From assembly GCA_029940375.1 (NCBI GenBank), contig JAPYUX010000003.1, positions 123,971-187,970 on the forward strand: a stretch of 64,000 nucleotides of DNA, read 5' to 3'. The notes under the pieces are model-generated. The model did no database searches. It was not told where the DNA came from and saw nothing but the letters and a program-made list of their open reading frames with translations. Below, one piece after another: positions 8,312-17,340 of this stretch (positions within the stretch are counted from its first letter, which is position 1; each line of letters begins with the position of its first letter). A program made the translations under genes and the position numbers. Source of the DNA: Dehalococcoidia bacterium. Its GTDB lineage: Bacteria > Chloroflexota > Dehalococcoidia > Lucifugimonadales > Lucifugimonadaceae.

Positions 8312-9459
8312 TTTGTGAAACTCCCATCTTCTCGCTTAAGTTGAGGTGAAAATGAAGTTGGGTTTGTTCTCATTGATTCTGCTTCATCCATGTTAATGTC
8401 AACACCTAATCCAGGTATATCAGGACACCAAGAGTATCCGTCTTCCCATTCTATTTGTTGCGGGAATAAATTATTAGCATAAGTCCCCGGAGCTTTAGGC
8501 ATCTCCTGAACTCCGACGTTACTGGATGCCATACAGAGTGCTACACAAGCAGCAGCGGATACTGGTCCTAGAGGATTATGCGGTACAATATTTATGTAAT
8601 GAGTTTCTGCCCAATGTGTTATTTTTAGAGCTTCTGTAAGTCCACCAACGATACATAAATCTATTCTTGCATAATCTATTAATTCTTTTTCAATTACCTC
8701 TCTAAATGACCACTTTGTAGCCCATTGTTCACCTGCAGCTATAGGAAGATTTATTTTATTTCTAATATTTTTGTAAGAAGCTGGATTTTCTGATCTAATT
8801 GGATCTTCTATGAAAAATGGTTTTAAAGACTCCATATCTCTGCACATTTGAATGACCTCTGGTGGATCTAATCTTGTATGAACATCAAATGTTATTTCAG
8901 GTTCAAAACCAAATTTATCTCGAACTTCACTCATAATTTCCACGGCATATTTAATTGATTTTCTTGGTTCTAAAATATTTGATTCGAAATCATCTCTTTG
9001 TGTTGGTTGATGCCATCTTAAAAATTTCCATCCTTTATTTAAGTGTTCTTCACATATATCTAAAAATTCTTTTAATGTATCTCCTTGTGTATGTGGATAG
9101 CAAACCACCTTTTCTCTATAAGGACCTCCCAATAGTTTGAATAAAGGCAAATCGACTGATTTAGCTTTAATATCCCAAAGAGCAATATCTATAGCAGAAA
9201 TAGCACAAGAATACACTTTATCTGCAGGAAAGAATGAACTTCTAAACATTACTTGCCATAATCTTTCAGTTTCCCAAGGATCGGACCCAATAACTATTTC
9301 TGAAAGATGATCTATTGCTTTTGAAATTGCTTTACCTTGTCTAGCTATTCCTACTTCACCAAGTCCATGAATTCCTTTGTCAGTATCAACTCTTACAAAG
9401 AAATATACTCGACCTTCTTCATCCATAATTGGAATGCTTGTAATTTTAGTCACTTTCAA
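8305..9459 (-). CDS. Enolase-superfamily dehydratase (mannonate/galactonate dehydratase type)
   Basis: A 384-residue acid-sugar dehydratase relative. Metal and catalytic motifs are FDVHTRLDP (D192, H194), FIEDP (E218), AAGEQW (E244) and VPHNPLGP (H294), the combination seen in the D-mannonate/D-galactonate dehydratase branch rather than the KxK mandelate racemase branch. The ALWDIKAK segment (94-101) closes the capping domain. The TTG start at 9459 follows AAGGA by about nine bases. It lies 15 bases after another enolase-superfamily gene and overlaps the molybdoenzyme gene, so all belong to one operon. Family assignment is firm; the acid-sugar substrate is unknown. Confidence 0.9.
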   Translation of the reverse strand: MKVTKITSIPIMDEEGRVYFFVRVDTDKGIHGLGEVGIARQGKAISKAIDHLSEIVIGSDPWETERLWQVMFRSSFFPADKVYSCAISAIDIALWDIKAKSVDLPLFKLLGGPYREKVVCYPHTQGDTLKEFLDICEEHLNKGWKFLRWHQPTQRDDFESNILEPRKSIKYAVEIMSEVRDKFGFEPEITFDVHTRLDPPEVIQMCRDMESLKPFFIEDPIRSENPASYKNIRNKINLPIAAGEQWATKWSFREVIEKELIDYARIDLCIVGGLTEALKITHWAETHYINIVPHNPLGPVSAAACVALCMASSNVGVQEMPKAPGTYANNLFPQQIEWEDGYSWCPDIPGLGVDINMDEAESMRTNPTSFSPQLKREDGSFTNW

Positions 9460-9474
9460 AAAGTTATTTCCTTT

Positions 9475-10641
9475 CTATTTCCATTTGACTTCTCCTTTTG
9501 CAAATCCCTTTATATATAATCCTGCACCTTTTCTTCTACCCCAAGGTGCTTTAGCTTTTCTGTTTATCTTTACTGACTGTAATTTTTTTAATTTATTCTC
9601 ATCTACTATTAATCCTAATCCAGGAGTATTGTCTAAATGGAGAAATCCATCATCTATATTGTCATTCCATTTCGAATATGCCTGTTCTCTTCCTGGATCT
9701 ACAACTTCCATCATTACATGATTTGGAATAGCAGATGCAATTTGAGCATTATAATTACCTATACAATTCATTGTAGTGACAGGTAATTCAAAGGCATATG
9801 CTATGTTAGAAATTTGTTTCAACCCGGTTACTCCAGACTGATAAGTACTAACATTCAATACATCCGCAGCTTGATTACTTATAAGTGAATAAAAGTCACC
9901 AACATTATTAAGATTTTCTCCAGTAGATACTGCTGCTTTTATATTTTCTGACACGAGTCTTAATCCTTTGTAATCCCAACGTCTTACTGGTTCTTCTGCC
10001 CAAAAGATGTCAAATTTCTCTTCAATTTTGGAAATTGTTTGGATAGCATATTTAACTGACCAATATTCATTTGAATCTACCATTATCTTAGGTCTTTTTG
10101 AAGCTTTAGAAAGTGCTTCATGAACCACTCCAATTCTTCTGATATCATCTTCTGTAGATATACCAATTTTTACCTTACCCGAGTCAACCCCTTTTTCCGC
10201 CATCCCATCAAAAAAATCAAATAAATCTTGATCTGAAAGATTATATCCAATATCTGAAGCATAAATTTTACATTTAGGATCATCACTACCTAATGTTTTC
10301 CAAAGAGGTTCTTCATAAATTTTTGATTTTAGATCCCAAAGTGCAATATCTATTGCAGAAAGGGCGCCATGTGCTTCACCTTCGTCACCAGCCTTAAATA
10401 CGTAATCAATCATATTTTTCCAATGAGAAAAAATTTCTCTGGGATCCTTACCTTCAATAAGAGGAAATAAATTTTCAACATAATCATTCCCCATAGGTGC
10501 TTGACCACTTATACCTTCATCCGTGTTGATCCATAATATTGATGAGTTGATTAAATCATCACCAGAAGGTCCATTAGAATCACCTAAAGGTCTATCCATT
10601 ATCTGTTGATATTTTTCTACTCTAAAATCAGTAATTTTCAT
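9475..10641 (-). CDS. Enolase-superfamily enzyme, noncanonical active site (paralogue A)
   Basis: A 388-residue protein with the full enolase-superfamily architecture. It has a KVK pair (K156, K158), metal ligands in VDSNEYW (D189), WAEEP (E216) and STGEN (E242), and ALWDLKSK at the end of the cap. Where relatives have a general-base His after strand seven (PHG), this protein reads TMNCIGNYN with no His. The C-terminal tail has an APWGRRKGAGLY motif shared with its upstream neighbour, so the two are tandem paralogues. Their ATGA start/stop overlap shows translational coupling. The lost His suggests lysine-only chemistry such as racemisation or elimination. Confidence 0.87.
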   Translation of the reverse strand: MKITDFRVEKYQQIMDRPLGDSNGPSGDDLINSSILWINTDEGISGQAPMGNDYVENLFPLIEGKDPREIFSHWKNMIDYVFKAGDEGEAHGALSAIDIALWDLKSKIYEEPLWKTLGSDDPKCKIYASDIGYNLSDQDLFDFFDGMAEKGVDSGKVKIGISTEDDIRRIGVVHEALSKASKRPKIMVDSNEYWSVKYAIQTISKIEEKFDIFWAEEPVRRWDYKGLRLVSENIKAAVSTGENLNNVGDFYSLISNQAADVLNVSTYQSGVTGLKQISNIAYAFELPVTTMNCIGNYNAQIASAIPNHVMMEVVDPGREQAYSKWNDNIDDGFLHLDNTPGLGLIVDENKLKKLQSVKINRKAKAPWGRRKGAGLYIKGFAKGEVKWK

Positions 10642-11831
10642 TTTGTTCTTGCCTCTTTTATTTCATCTTTTGACGGAGGAACTTCATATAAACCAGCACC
10701 TTGTCTCCTACCATAAGGACTTGGGCCTGATTTAACAGAAACGCTACCAACTTTACTTTTAGATAATTCATCATAATTAATTTCTATACCTAATCCTGGT
10801 TTATTTCCTACTTTTGCAAAACCATTAATAATTTTAACATCAGTTGAAAACACCTTTGATTCAGGTTCAGCATGTGGAACCTCTACTGTTATACAATTAG
10901 GAATAGCGTTAGCTAAATGTGCATGTATTATTCCAGTTGAACCTCCCAAAGTAACAGGTAATTCTAATGCGTAGGCTGCATCCGCAATTTGCATTGCTCC
11001 AGTAATTCCTGTCATTCCTTGACTCACCTGTATTATGTCAGCAGATCTATGATGAAAATATGGTAAAAAATCTCCAAGTGTATCAAGATTTTCACCTGCA
11101 CAAACAGGTGTTTTAAGAGAATTAGAAACTTTTTTTAATCCCAAAAAATCCCATCTTCTAGCAGGCTCTTCTATCCATCCTAGGGTAAATCTTTCTTCCA
11201 TTTCTGACACTTTTCTTATTGTTTGTTTAGGGGACCAATATTCATTAGAATCTACGTATAGAGTTGGTTCTTTTCCAGAAAGTTTTAATGCATCATACAT
11301 CAACTGTAATCTTTTCAAATCTGAATCTTGGTCAAGTCCTACTTTTAGCTTGCCAGCACTGAATCCAAATTTAGTAGACATGTTAGAATACCATTTATAA
11401 ATTTGGTCATCACTTATAGGCAAGGCTATATCAGATGCATAAACATTTACCTCTTCATTATTACCACCTAATGTTTTCCAAAGTGGTTCCTCATAGTATT
11501 TAGATTTTAAATCCCACAGTGCAACATCCAAAACTGATATAGCATCGTTGGCTATACCATCGTGCCCTCCTTTAAAAAACCTTTCAACCATTTTTTTCCA
11601 AAGACCCGTTACATTTCTCGGATCTGAACCTTTTAAGATATTTTCATATAGTAGGTTTATTTGTGGAATTGCTCCTGCACCTCCTAATGAAATGCCAGTT
11701 ATCCCTTCATCAGTTGAGATTTCTATCAGACATCCTCCAGCTTTCTTTCTACCTTTAGGAGAATTTGCATCTCCCATAGTTCTGCTGAGTGTGTGTTCAA
11801 ATAAAGTTGTTTTTAATCCTATAATTCTCAT
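10638..11831 (-). CDS. Enolase-superfamily enzyme, noncanonical active site (paralogue B)
   Basis: A 397-residue tandem paralogue of the next gene and the first gene of the operon. It has a KLK pair (K161, K163), metal ligands in VDSNEYW (D194), WIEEP (E221) and CAGEN (E247), and ALWDLKSK in the cap. The strand-seven segment is LGGSTGIIHAHLANA; the usual PHG His is absent, though H303 and H305 lie nearby. The tail SPYGRRQGAGLY matches paralogue A. No Shine-Dalgarno site is visible before the ATG at 11831, so a leaderless message is possible. The 88-base spacer is shared with the divergent surface-protein gene. Confidence 0.87.
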   Translation of the reverse strand: MRIIGLKTTLFEHTLSRTMGDANSPKGRKKAGGCLIEISTDEGITGISLGGAGAIPQINLLYENILKGSDPRNVTGLWKKMVERFFKGGHDGIANDAISVLDVALWDLKSKYYEEPLWKTLGGNNEEVNVYASDIALPISDDQIYKWYSNMSTKFGFSAGKLKVGLDQDSDLKRLQLMYDALKLSGKEPTLYVDSNEYWSPKQTIRKVSEMEERFTLGWIEEPARRWDFLGLKKVSNSLKTPVCAGENLDTLGDFLPYFHHRSADIIQVSQGMTGITGAMQIADAAYALELPVTLGGSTGIIHAHLANAIPNCITVEVPHAEPESKVFSTDVKIINGFAKVGNKPGLGIEINYDELSKSKVGSVSVKSGPSPYGRRQGAGLYEVPPSKDEIKEARTK

Positions 11832-11919
11832 AATTGACCAAAGCCATTTTTTTCAATTTTATTAATATCGTCATTTAAATATCTAGCAATCAAATCTAAA
11901 AAAATATTATCATTTAAAG

Positions 11920-13986
11920 ATGACTTATTTTGAAAAAATTATAATGCACAAATTTGTATTTTTATATAGAGTTATGATCACATCATTTCTTCTATCGTGT
12001 ATTATTGTAGTTTTTTCAAATTCTGAAGAGAAAATTTTTGCTTTAGATATAAGTAAAAATGAGAATATTGTTATAGCTGTTGATAAAGTGTCTTTAAATG
12101 ATCCTATGGAATTTTCTATTACCAAAGACCTTCTTAATCATATGGTAAATGTTTATGTTAACGATAAAAACAATGAATCAATTGAAATAATTGGCTATGG
12201 TGAACTTATCTATAAAACAGTTAACATAGATAAATCTAAAGATATAAATAGTCAAATACAGTTATTTTTAAATGAATTGTACAAAATAAATCATAGAGGA
12301 TCTTCGAACCATTATTTATCTCTATCTGAAGGATTTACTTTTTTTGCAGAAAATTCAAATATCGACAAATCTTCTTTTTATTTAATTTCACCTTTGAATC
12401 TTAATTTAGATATAGAATCTGTTGAGACAAAATTACTTAATCTTTCTGAGCTATACCAATCTTCTGGTATACAAATAAATATTATGTCTTTGCCTAGTTC
12501 TATTGTTTCTAATAGAGAATTTTTTAAGAATATAACAAATTCTACAAATGGTACTATGATTGATTTTGGCTCTGAAGATTCATTTATTCAATTCACAAAA
12601 TTATTTATGACTCAACCTACCGAACTAGTTAATGCAATTTTGACTCCTAAGCCACTTTCCAATTTTATAAATGTTCCCCCAACTTCTGAAAAATTAATCA
12701 TAGGAATTTATAGGCAGGATGTTAGTACCAAAATATCTATAATTGACCCCGGTGGTATAGAGATATCAGAAATTGATTCAATAATTTCTTGGGAACTTGA
12801 TCGTTATATTTATGTTATAGTTGATGAACCAATATCAGGGACTTGGAGTATTATAACTAATGGCTCAAAAGGAATTTTTGTTATTCTATCTGATTCTTAT
12901 AATCCTTTAACCTTATCTACAATTGGTCCAAAAGTTTTTCCAGTATCTGAAGGAATCACTCTTGAGGTCGGAGCATATTTCAAAGGAGAACTTTTTAATA
13001 TCCCAGAAGCAGAATTACAGATTAGAATAAAAGATACTAATGGGATGGAAACAATCCAAATAATGAATGACGAAGGAATAAAAGGTGATGTGAAAGAAAA
13101 TGATGGAATATATACAGTTGAATTACCTGCAATAGAAAAACAGACACTCCTAGAAACAACTTATACATTACAGTGGAAAAATGTATCAACTCCCATAAAA
13201 TTTAATGATCATGTTAAAATAGAAAATTTCCCTGAGATAGTAGTTACAGAAATAAACAATTATAAAGGCAAACCGGGTGAAGAAAAGCTAGTTGCAAATT
13301 TTGAAACTAAAATTAGTACATATCCTTATCCGATTACAATAGAGGAATTAGAAATTTCTGTTGAAGAAGATTCTAAAAAATACCATTATAGAATTGAACC
13401 TGTAGGGATAATTGAAACTAATAAAGCATACCAGTTTAGACTATTTATAAAACCTTTAATACAACTGGATCAAAATATAAGTTTGAGTGTATCTCTTAAC
13501 TCTAAAATATTTGATCAACAATATAAATCAGAGTCTTCTAAGATTGAAACCGGTGTAAATTCAAATCAGCTCTTTATTTTAGGTCTTAGATATTATTATT
13601 GGATTCCTATAATAATAATAATAATTTCAGTTATTTTTGCTGTTATAAATTATTTGAGAAAAGAGAGAATATATGGCTATTTAACTGATGTTGATGGAAA
13701 TATATTAGTTGATTTTATTAACGTAAAGAGAAACATTATTAATAAACTAATTTTTCCTAAAAGGGTAGAGTTTAATGTATTAAATTCTTTACCTTATAAT
13801 GGTGGCTATTTTGAATTTTCAAATCAGAATGTTTATATGTTAGTAAATAAACTTCGAGAAGATCCTAATATAAGAATTAACTCGGTACCAATAACAGAAA
13901 GAACAGCTATTACCAGCAATCAATGGATAGGATCTATGGGTAAACAAGTTCGGTTTTCGAAAGAGATACCTTACATAAAATTATAG
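11920..13986 (+). CDS. Membrane-anchored VWA-like surface protein, function unknown
   Basis: A 688-residue exported protein. Residues about 15-35 form a signal/anchor helix and about 557-580 a second transmembrane helix (YYYWIPIIIIIISVIFAVI), which would leave a 520-residue outer part and a cytoplasmic tail of about 105. The first third (45-230) has alternating strands and helices like a degenerate von Willebrand A domain (IVIAVDKVSLND, ending NGTMIDFGSEDSF). Residues 345-420 look like an Ig-like/extracellular sandwich (MNDEGIKGDVKENDGIYTVELPAI). The MIDAS DxSxS is not intact. Start is uncertain: ATGs at 11920, 11944 and 11974 all fit. Function unknown. Confidence 0.8.
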   Translation: MTYFEKIIMHKFVFLYRVMITSFLLSCIIVVFSNSEEKIFALDISKNENIVIAVDKVSLNDPMEFSITKDLLNHMVNVYVNDKNNESIEIIGYGELIYKTVNIDKSKDINSQIQLFLNELYKINHRGSSNHYLSLSEGFTFFAENSNIDKSSFYLISPLNLNLDIESVETKLLNLSELYQSSGIQINIMSLPSSIVSNREFFKNITNSTNGTMIDFGSEDSFIQFTKLFMTQPTELVNAILTPKPLSNFINVPPTSEKLIIGIYRQDVSTKISIIDPGGIEISEIDSIISWELDRYIYVIVDEPISGTWSIITNGSKGIFVILSDSYNPLTLSTIGPKVFPVSEGITLEVGAYFKGELFNIPEAELQIRIKDTNGMETIQIMNDEGIKGDVKENDGIYTVELPAIEKQTLLETTYTLQWKNVSTPIKFNDHVKIENFPEIVVTEINNYKGKPGEEKLVANFETKISTYPYPITIEELEISVEEDSKKYHYRIEPVGIIETNKAYQFRLFIKPLIQLDQNISLSVSLNSKIFDQQYKSESSKIETGVNSNQLFILGLRYYYWIPIIIIIISVIFAVINYLRKERIYGYLTDVDGNILVDFINVKRNIINKLIFPKRVEFNVLNSLPYNGGYFEFSNQNVYMLVNKLREDPNIRINSVPITERTAITSNQWIGSMGKQVRFSKEIPYIKL

Positions 13987-13988
13987 TT

Positions 13989-14636
13989 TCATTCTACAGA
14001 AATCATTATACTTAGTATTTTAGTTCCAGGTTTTGTATCTGTACCAGGGTCTCTAAGCCTAATTGACTTAACAATTTCCATACCATTAACTACCTTTCCG
14101 AAAACAGCATGACAGGATACTGTCATATTAATGCAATTTTTTAAATTATTATTTTCATCAAAAGCATCTAATTGTTCTAATGGTCCGAATGTAATAAAAA
14201 ATTGACTACCATTAGAATTTACTCCTGAATTAGCCATAGATAATATTCCTTCAGAATCATGTCTTAAATCAACATGAAATTCATCTGAAAATTTATATCC
14301 TGGTCCTCCCATACCTGTAGCTGTAGGGTCTCCTCCTTGTGCCATAAAATCTGGTAAAACTCTATGGAAAGTAGTGTCATTATAATAACCTGAGTTAGAT
14401 AAATTGACAAAATTTTCAACAGTATATGGAGCTAGGTCATCAAACAATTCAACTTCAAACTCCCCAATTTCAGTTTGAAAAAGGGCTTTATATTTCTTAG
14501 AAATATCTAGATTCCCTGTCGGAGCGGATAATGTAGTTAATTCATCCATTTCAACAGCTTGATTAGCCGTGTTTTCTTCAGAGCAAGATATTAATATCAT
14601 TATTATACTTATGATTAGCGATAGTTTGAACTTCAT
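13989..14636 (-). CDS. Cyclophilin-type peptidyl-prolyl isomerase, lipoprotein
   Basis: A 215-residue PPIase that speeds proline cis-trans isomerisation in exported proteins. A signal peptide ends in the lipobox ILISC (Cys18), so it is lipid-anchored outside the cytoplasmic membrane. The cyclophilin domain (about 45-215) has FHRVLPDFMAQGGDPTATG, with the catalytic Arg and the F/Q residues, and GSQFFITFGP. An insertion with two Cys (NLKNCINMTVSCHAVFG, near 168-180) may form a disulfide. ATG start behind AGGAG. It converges with the surface-protein gene, two bases apart. Confidence 0.93.
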   Translation of the reverse strand: MKFKLSLIISIIMILISCSEENTANQAVEMDELTTLSAPTGNLDISKKYKALFQTEIGEFEVELFDDLAPYTVENFVNLSNSGYYNDTTFHRVLPDFMAQGGDPTATGMGGPGYKFSDEFHVDLRHDSEGILSMANSGVNSNGSQFFITFGPLEQLDAFDENNNLKNCINMTVSCHAVFGKVVNGMEIVKSIRLRDPGTDTKPGTKILSIMISVE

Positions 14637-14688
14637 GAATTTTTTTCTCCTATAATTGTTATATATATTTTTTTATATTATTTTGTTT

Positions 14689-15417
14689 ATGACATTAGAT
14701 TCAAATATTATTTTAGCATGCTGGTTGGGTCGGTTTGACTATTTTGATGCAATGAATTTACAAAACTTATTGCATTCGAATATATTAAATCGAAAATCAA
14801 ATCATACAATTCTTTTTTTGGAACATAATGAAATATTGACATTTGGTTCTACAGAGAGAATTTCACCAAACGTCTTTAAAGATTTAAAGGAAACTTATCA
14901 AAAAAAAGGATATATGATTGCAAAAAGTTCTAGAGGTGGTCAAATTACTTTACACAATCCGGGTCAATTGGTTTGTTATCCCATATTAAATATTAAAAAA
15001 TATTTTTCAGGAATCATAGAATATGTAAATTTTCTTGAAGAAATAATTATTAAAACCTTGAATGTTTACGGTATAACTGGTCATCGTGTATCTAAAAGGA
15101 GAGGTATATGGGTTGGTGGTTTAGAAAATGAAAAATTTAATGTAAATAAAAACCCTTCAGGAGAAAAAATTGGAGCTATAGGTTTAAAGATTGTGCGGAA
15201 TGTTTCTATGCATGGTTTTTCCTTAAATATAAACAATGATTTAGAGATGTATAATTCTTTTACTCCTTGTGGAATGGAAAACCTAAATGTAACCTCTTTA
15301 GGGGAAAAAACGAAAATAAAATATGATTTATATAAAGTATCAAAGGAAATAGTGAAAAATATGGAAATTGAACTAAATGCAAAAATTAACTTTATACCTA
15401 AATCAAAAATTATATAA
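14689..15417 (+). CDS. lipB: Octanoyl-[acyl-carrier protein]:protein N-octanoyltransferase
   Basis: LipB moves octanoate from ACP to the lipoyl domains of 2-oxoacid dehydrogenases and GcvH. SSRGGQITLHNPGQLVCYPI (about 85-104) is the family signature with the catalytic-site His. KIGAIGLKI near 160 contains the catalytic Lys, MHGFSLNI follows, and the catalytic Cys is in FTPCGM (about C197). I start at the ATG at 14689, which gives 242 residues and the usual short lead into the first strand. An upstream in-frame TTG at 14656 would add only hydrophobic residues. No Shine-Dalgarno is visible. No lipA is present here. Confidence 0.92.
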   Translation: MTLDSNIILACWLGRFDYFDAMNLQNLLHSNILNRKSNHTILFLEHNEILTFGSTERISPNVFKDLKETYQKKGYMIAKSSRGGQITLHNPGQLVCYPILNIKKYFSGIIEYVNFLEEIIIKTLNVYGITGHRVSKRRGIWVGGLENEKFNVNKNPSGEKIGAIGLKIVRNVSMHGFSLNINNDLEMYNSFTPCGMENLNVTSLGEKTKIKYDLYKVSKEIVKNMEIELNAKINFIPKSKII

Positions 15418-15429
15418 AAAGGAGTTCTT

Positions 15430-16626
15430 TTGAATAAAACAAAGAGTACTTTTGAGTCTTTAGAATGTTCTTACTCTGGAGAAACTTTCTCTATTGATAA
15501 CCCCCAAAGACTCAACCCGAAAAATGGGAAACCTCTTCTAGCTAGATATAATCTCGATAAAGCTAAACAAACTTTTAATAAAGATTCGCTTAAGCAAAGA
15601 AGAAGAGACATGTGGAAATTTGAAGAATTGTTACCTGTTTTTCATTATGAAAATATTGTTAGTTTAGGAGAAGGAGATACTCCATTGTTCAACTTAAGAA
15701 ATCTTGAGCAATATATTGGAATTGATGAATTATTTATAAAAGATGAAAGCAATAATCCAACTGGTTCATTTAAGGCAAGAGGTTTGTCGGCAGCTATATC
15801 TAAAGTAAAAGAATATGGCATAAAAGGGATTGTAATGCCATCGGCTGGTAATGCAGCTGGAGCAATGGCTGCTTATGCAGCCAAAAGTAACTTGGAAGCA
15901 AAAGTTTTTATGCCAAAAGATGCTCCTATAGCTAACAAGATTGAATGTAAAGCTTTTGGAGCAGACCTTAATCTCGTTGATGGTTTTATATCAGATGCAG
16001 GAATAAAATCTGCTAAAGCCGCAGACAAATATAATCTGTTCGATATTTCTACATTGAAAGAACCGTATAGAGTCGAGGGAAAAAAAACAATGGGATTTGA
16101 AATAATTGAACAATTAAATTGGAAAGTTCCAGATGTAATTGTTTATCCAACTGGAGGAGGAACTGGAATAGTAGGAATATGGAAAGCCTTAGAAGAACTT
16201 GAAACCATGGGTTTAATAGATGATAAAAAACCTCGGATGGTTTGTGTTCAAGCTGAAGGATGTGCTCCTTTGGTTGATTCATTTGAAAAAGGAGAAAAGT
16301 TTGCTAAACCAATAAAAAATCCTAGTACGATCGCTGCGGGTATGCGAGTTCCGATGGCTGTGGGAGATTTTATTATTTTTGATATTTTATGCAAAAGCAA
16401 AGGAACAGCCTTAAGAATTTCTGATAAAGAAATGATAGAAGGAGTGAAATTGTTTTCGGAGAAAGAAGGCATCTTTTGTGCTCCTGAAGGAGGTGCTGTA
16501 TTATCGGCTACAATAAAATTAAAAGATCAAGGTTTTATTAATACTTCTGATAAAGTTGTTATTTTGAATACAGGTTCTGCTTATAAGTATCTTGACTCTT
16601 TGCGAAATTATTTTTGGAATGACTAA
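15430..16626 (+). CDS. thrC: Threonine synthase
   Basis: ThrC converts O-phosphohomoserine to threonine with PLP. The 398-residue protein is of the class with a short N-terminal zinc-ribbon-like remnant (LECSYSGETF). It then has LGEGDTPL (79-86), the PLP lysine in NPTGSFKARG (K115), the PSAGNAAGAMAAYAA loop, and a glycine-rich phosphate cradle PTGGGTGIVG near 240. TTG start at 15430, GGAG at 15421-15424. Its 3' end overlaps the acetyltransferase stop by four bases on the opposite strand. No other threonine-pathway gene is nearby. Confidence 0.95.
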   Translation: MNKTKSTFESLECSYSGETFSIDNPQRLNPKNGKPLLARYNLDKAKQTFNKDSLKQRRRDMWKFEELLPVFHYENIVSLGEGDTPLFNLRNLEQYIGIDELFIKDESNNPTGSFKARGLSAAISKVKEYGIKGIVMPSAGNAAGAMAAYAAKSNLEAKVFMPKDAPIANKIECKAFGADLNLVDGFISDAGIKSAKAADKYNLFDISTLKEPYRVEGKKTMGFEIIEQLNWKVPDVIVYPTGGGTGIVGIWKALEELETMGLIDDKKPRMVCVQAEGCAPLVDSFEKGEKFAKPIKNPSTIAAGMRVPMAVGDFIIFDILCKSKGTALRISDKEMIEGVKLFSEKEGIFCAPEGGAVLSATIKLKDQGFINTSDKVVILNTGSAYKYLDSLRNYFWND

Positions 16627-17234
16627 AGTGGATTATCCCATTCAAGAACATGGCTTTTTATATCATTAGTAGAGAATTTTTCATTATATTCATCAAGAAT
16701 AATTCCCATAATGAATGAATTATGTCTTGATCCTTTGTGAGGCCGACTCTTTCTTAAGGTTCCCTCATGGATAAATCCTAATAATTCAAACATTTTGTAG
16801 GCTTTTACATTATATTCAGGTATATCAACCCATGCTCTGTGAAGGTTTAAGTGTATAAAAATATGTTCTAATAAAGCAATAGCTGCTTGTGTTCCATACC
16901 CTTTATGCCAATTGATGGGATCTCCTATAAGAATAGAAATTTGCGCATCACCCAAAGATTCATCAATAGATAACTGTGCTTCACCTAAATGGGTATTTTC
17001 AAAATAAATTGAAAAAATTGATCTATGAGGTTCATGATGTGGGTCATGGAAAACTTCATTCCATTGATCTTCATTTGCGTTAATCATTTTTTCTGGTTCA
17101 TAACCCAAGTGCGCAGGGGTGCCATAAGTATATCTACCAAACCAATTATCTATCACTTCATCATTATTTAACCAGTTAATTATTCGAGGAATATCTTCTC
17201 TCTTAACACTCTTTAGTTCAATATACTCTTTCAT
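16623..17234 (-). CDS. GNAT-family N-acetyltransferase
   Basis: A 203-residue acetyl-CoA-dependent acyltransferase of the RimJ/RimL-like GNAT group. It has the opening IELKSVKREDIPRIINWLNNDEV, the acetyl-CoA loop WHKGYGTQAAIALLEHIF (motif A, Q/RxxGxG/A-like), and the LHRAWVDIPEYNVKAYKMFELLGF motif B, with EGTLRKS downstream. I start at the ATG at 17234; the frame extends upstream to 17342, but the added 36 residues are lysine/isoleucine-rich and lie in the promoter region of the rdx-nuo operon. Substrate is not predictable. Confidence 0.85.
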   Translation of the reverse strand: MKEYIELKSVKREDIPRIINWLNNDEVIDNWFGRYTYGTPAHLGYEPEKMINANEDQWNEVFHDPHHEPHRSIFSIYFENTHLGEAQLSIDESLGDAQISILIGDPINWHKGYGTQAAIALLEHIFIHLNLHRAWVDIPEYNVKAYKMFELLGFIHEGTLRKSRPHKGSRHNSFIMGIILDEYNEKFSTNDIKSHVLEWDNPL

Positions 17235-17293
17235 AATATCAATATTATTATCTTTATTTTCTTTACCTTTTAAAAGATTATAGTAAATTGTAA

Positions 17294-17299
17294 TATAAT
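17294..17299 (+). promoter_or_regulatory. Candidate -10 element for the rdx-nuo cluster
   Basis: TATAAT lies 41 bases before the ATG of the Rdx-family gene, with a TTTAAA stretch 19 bases upstream as a poor -35. This would be the only evident promoter before a largely unbroken 16-kb run of plus-strand genes. Confidence 0.3.
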
Positions 17300-17340
17300 G
17301 TGAGAATTTAATTATTAATCTTAAAGAAGAGAGGTGAATC

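Noticed and set aside
14656-14688. TTG start for lipB at 14656
   Set aside because: It adds only eleven hydrophobic residues unlike any LipB start; the ATG at 14689 fits better.
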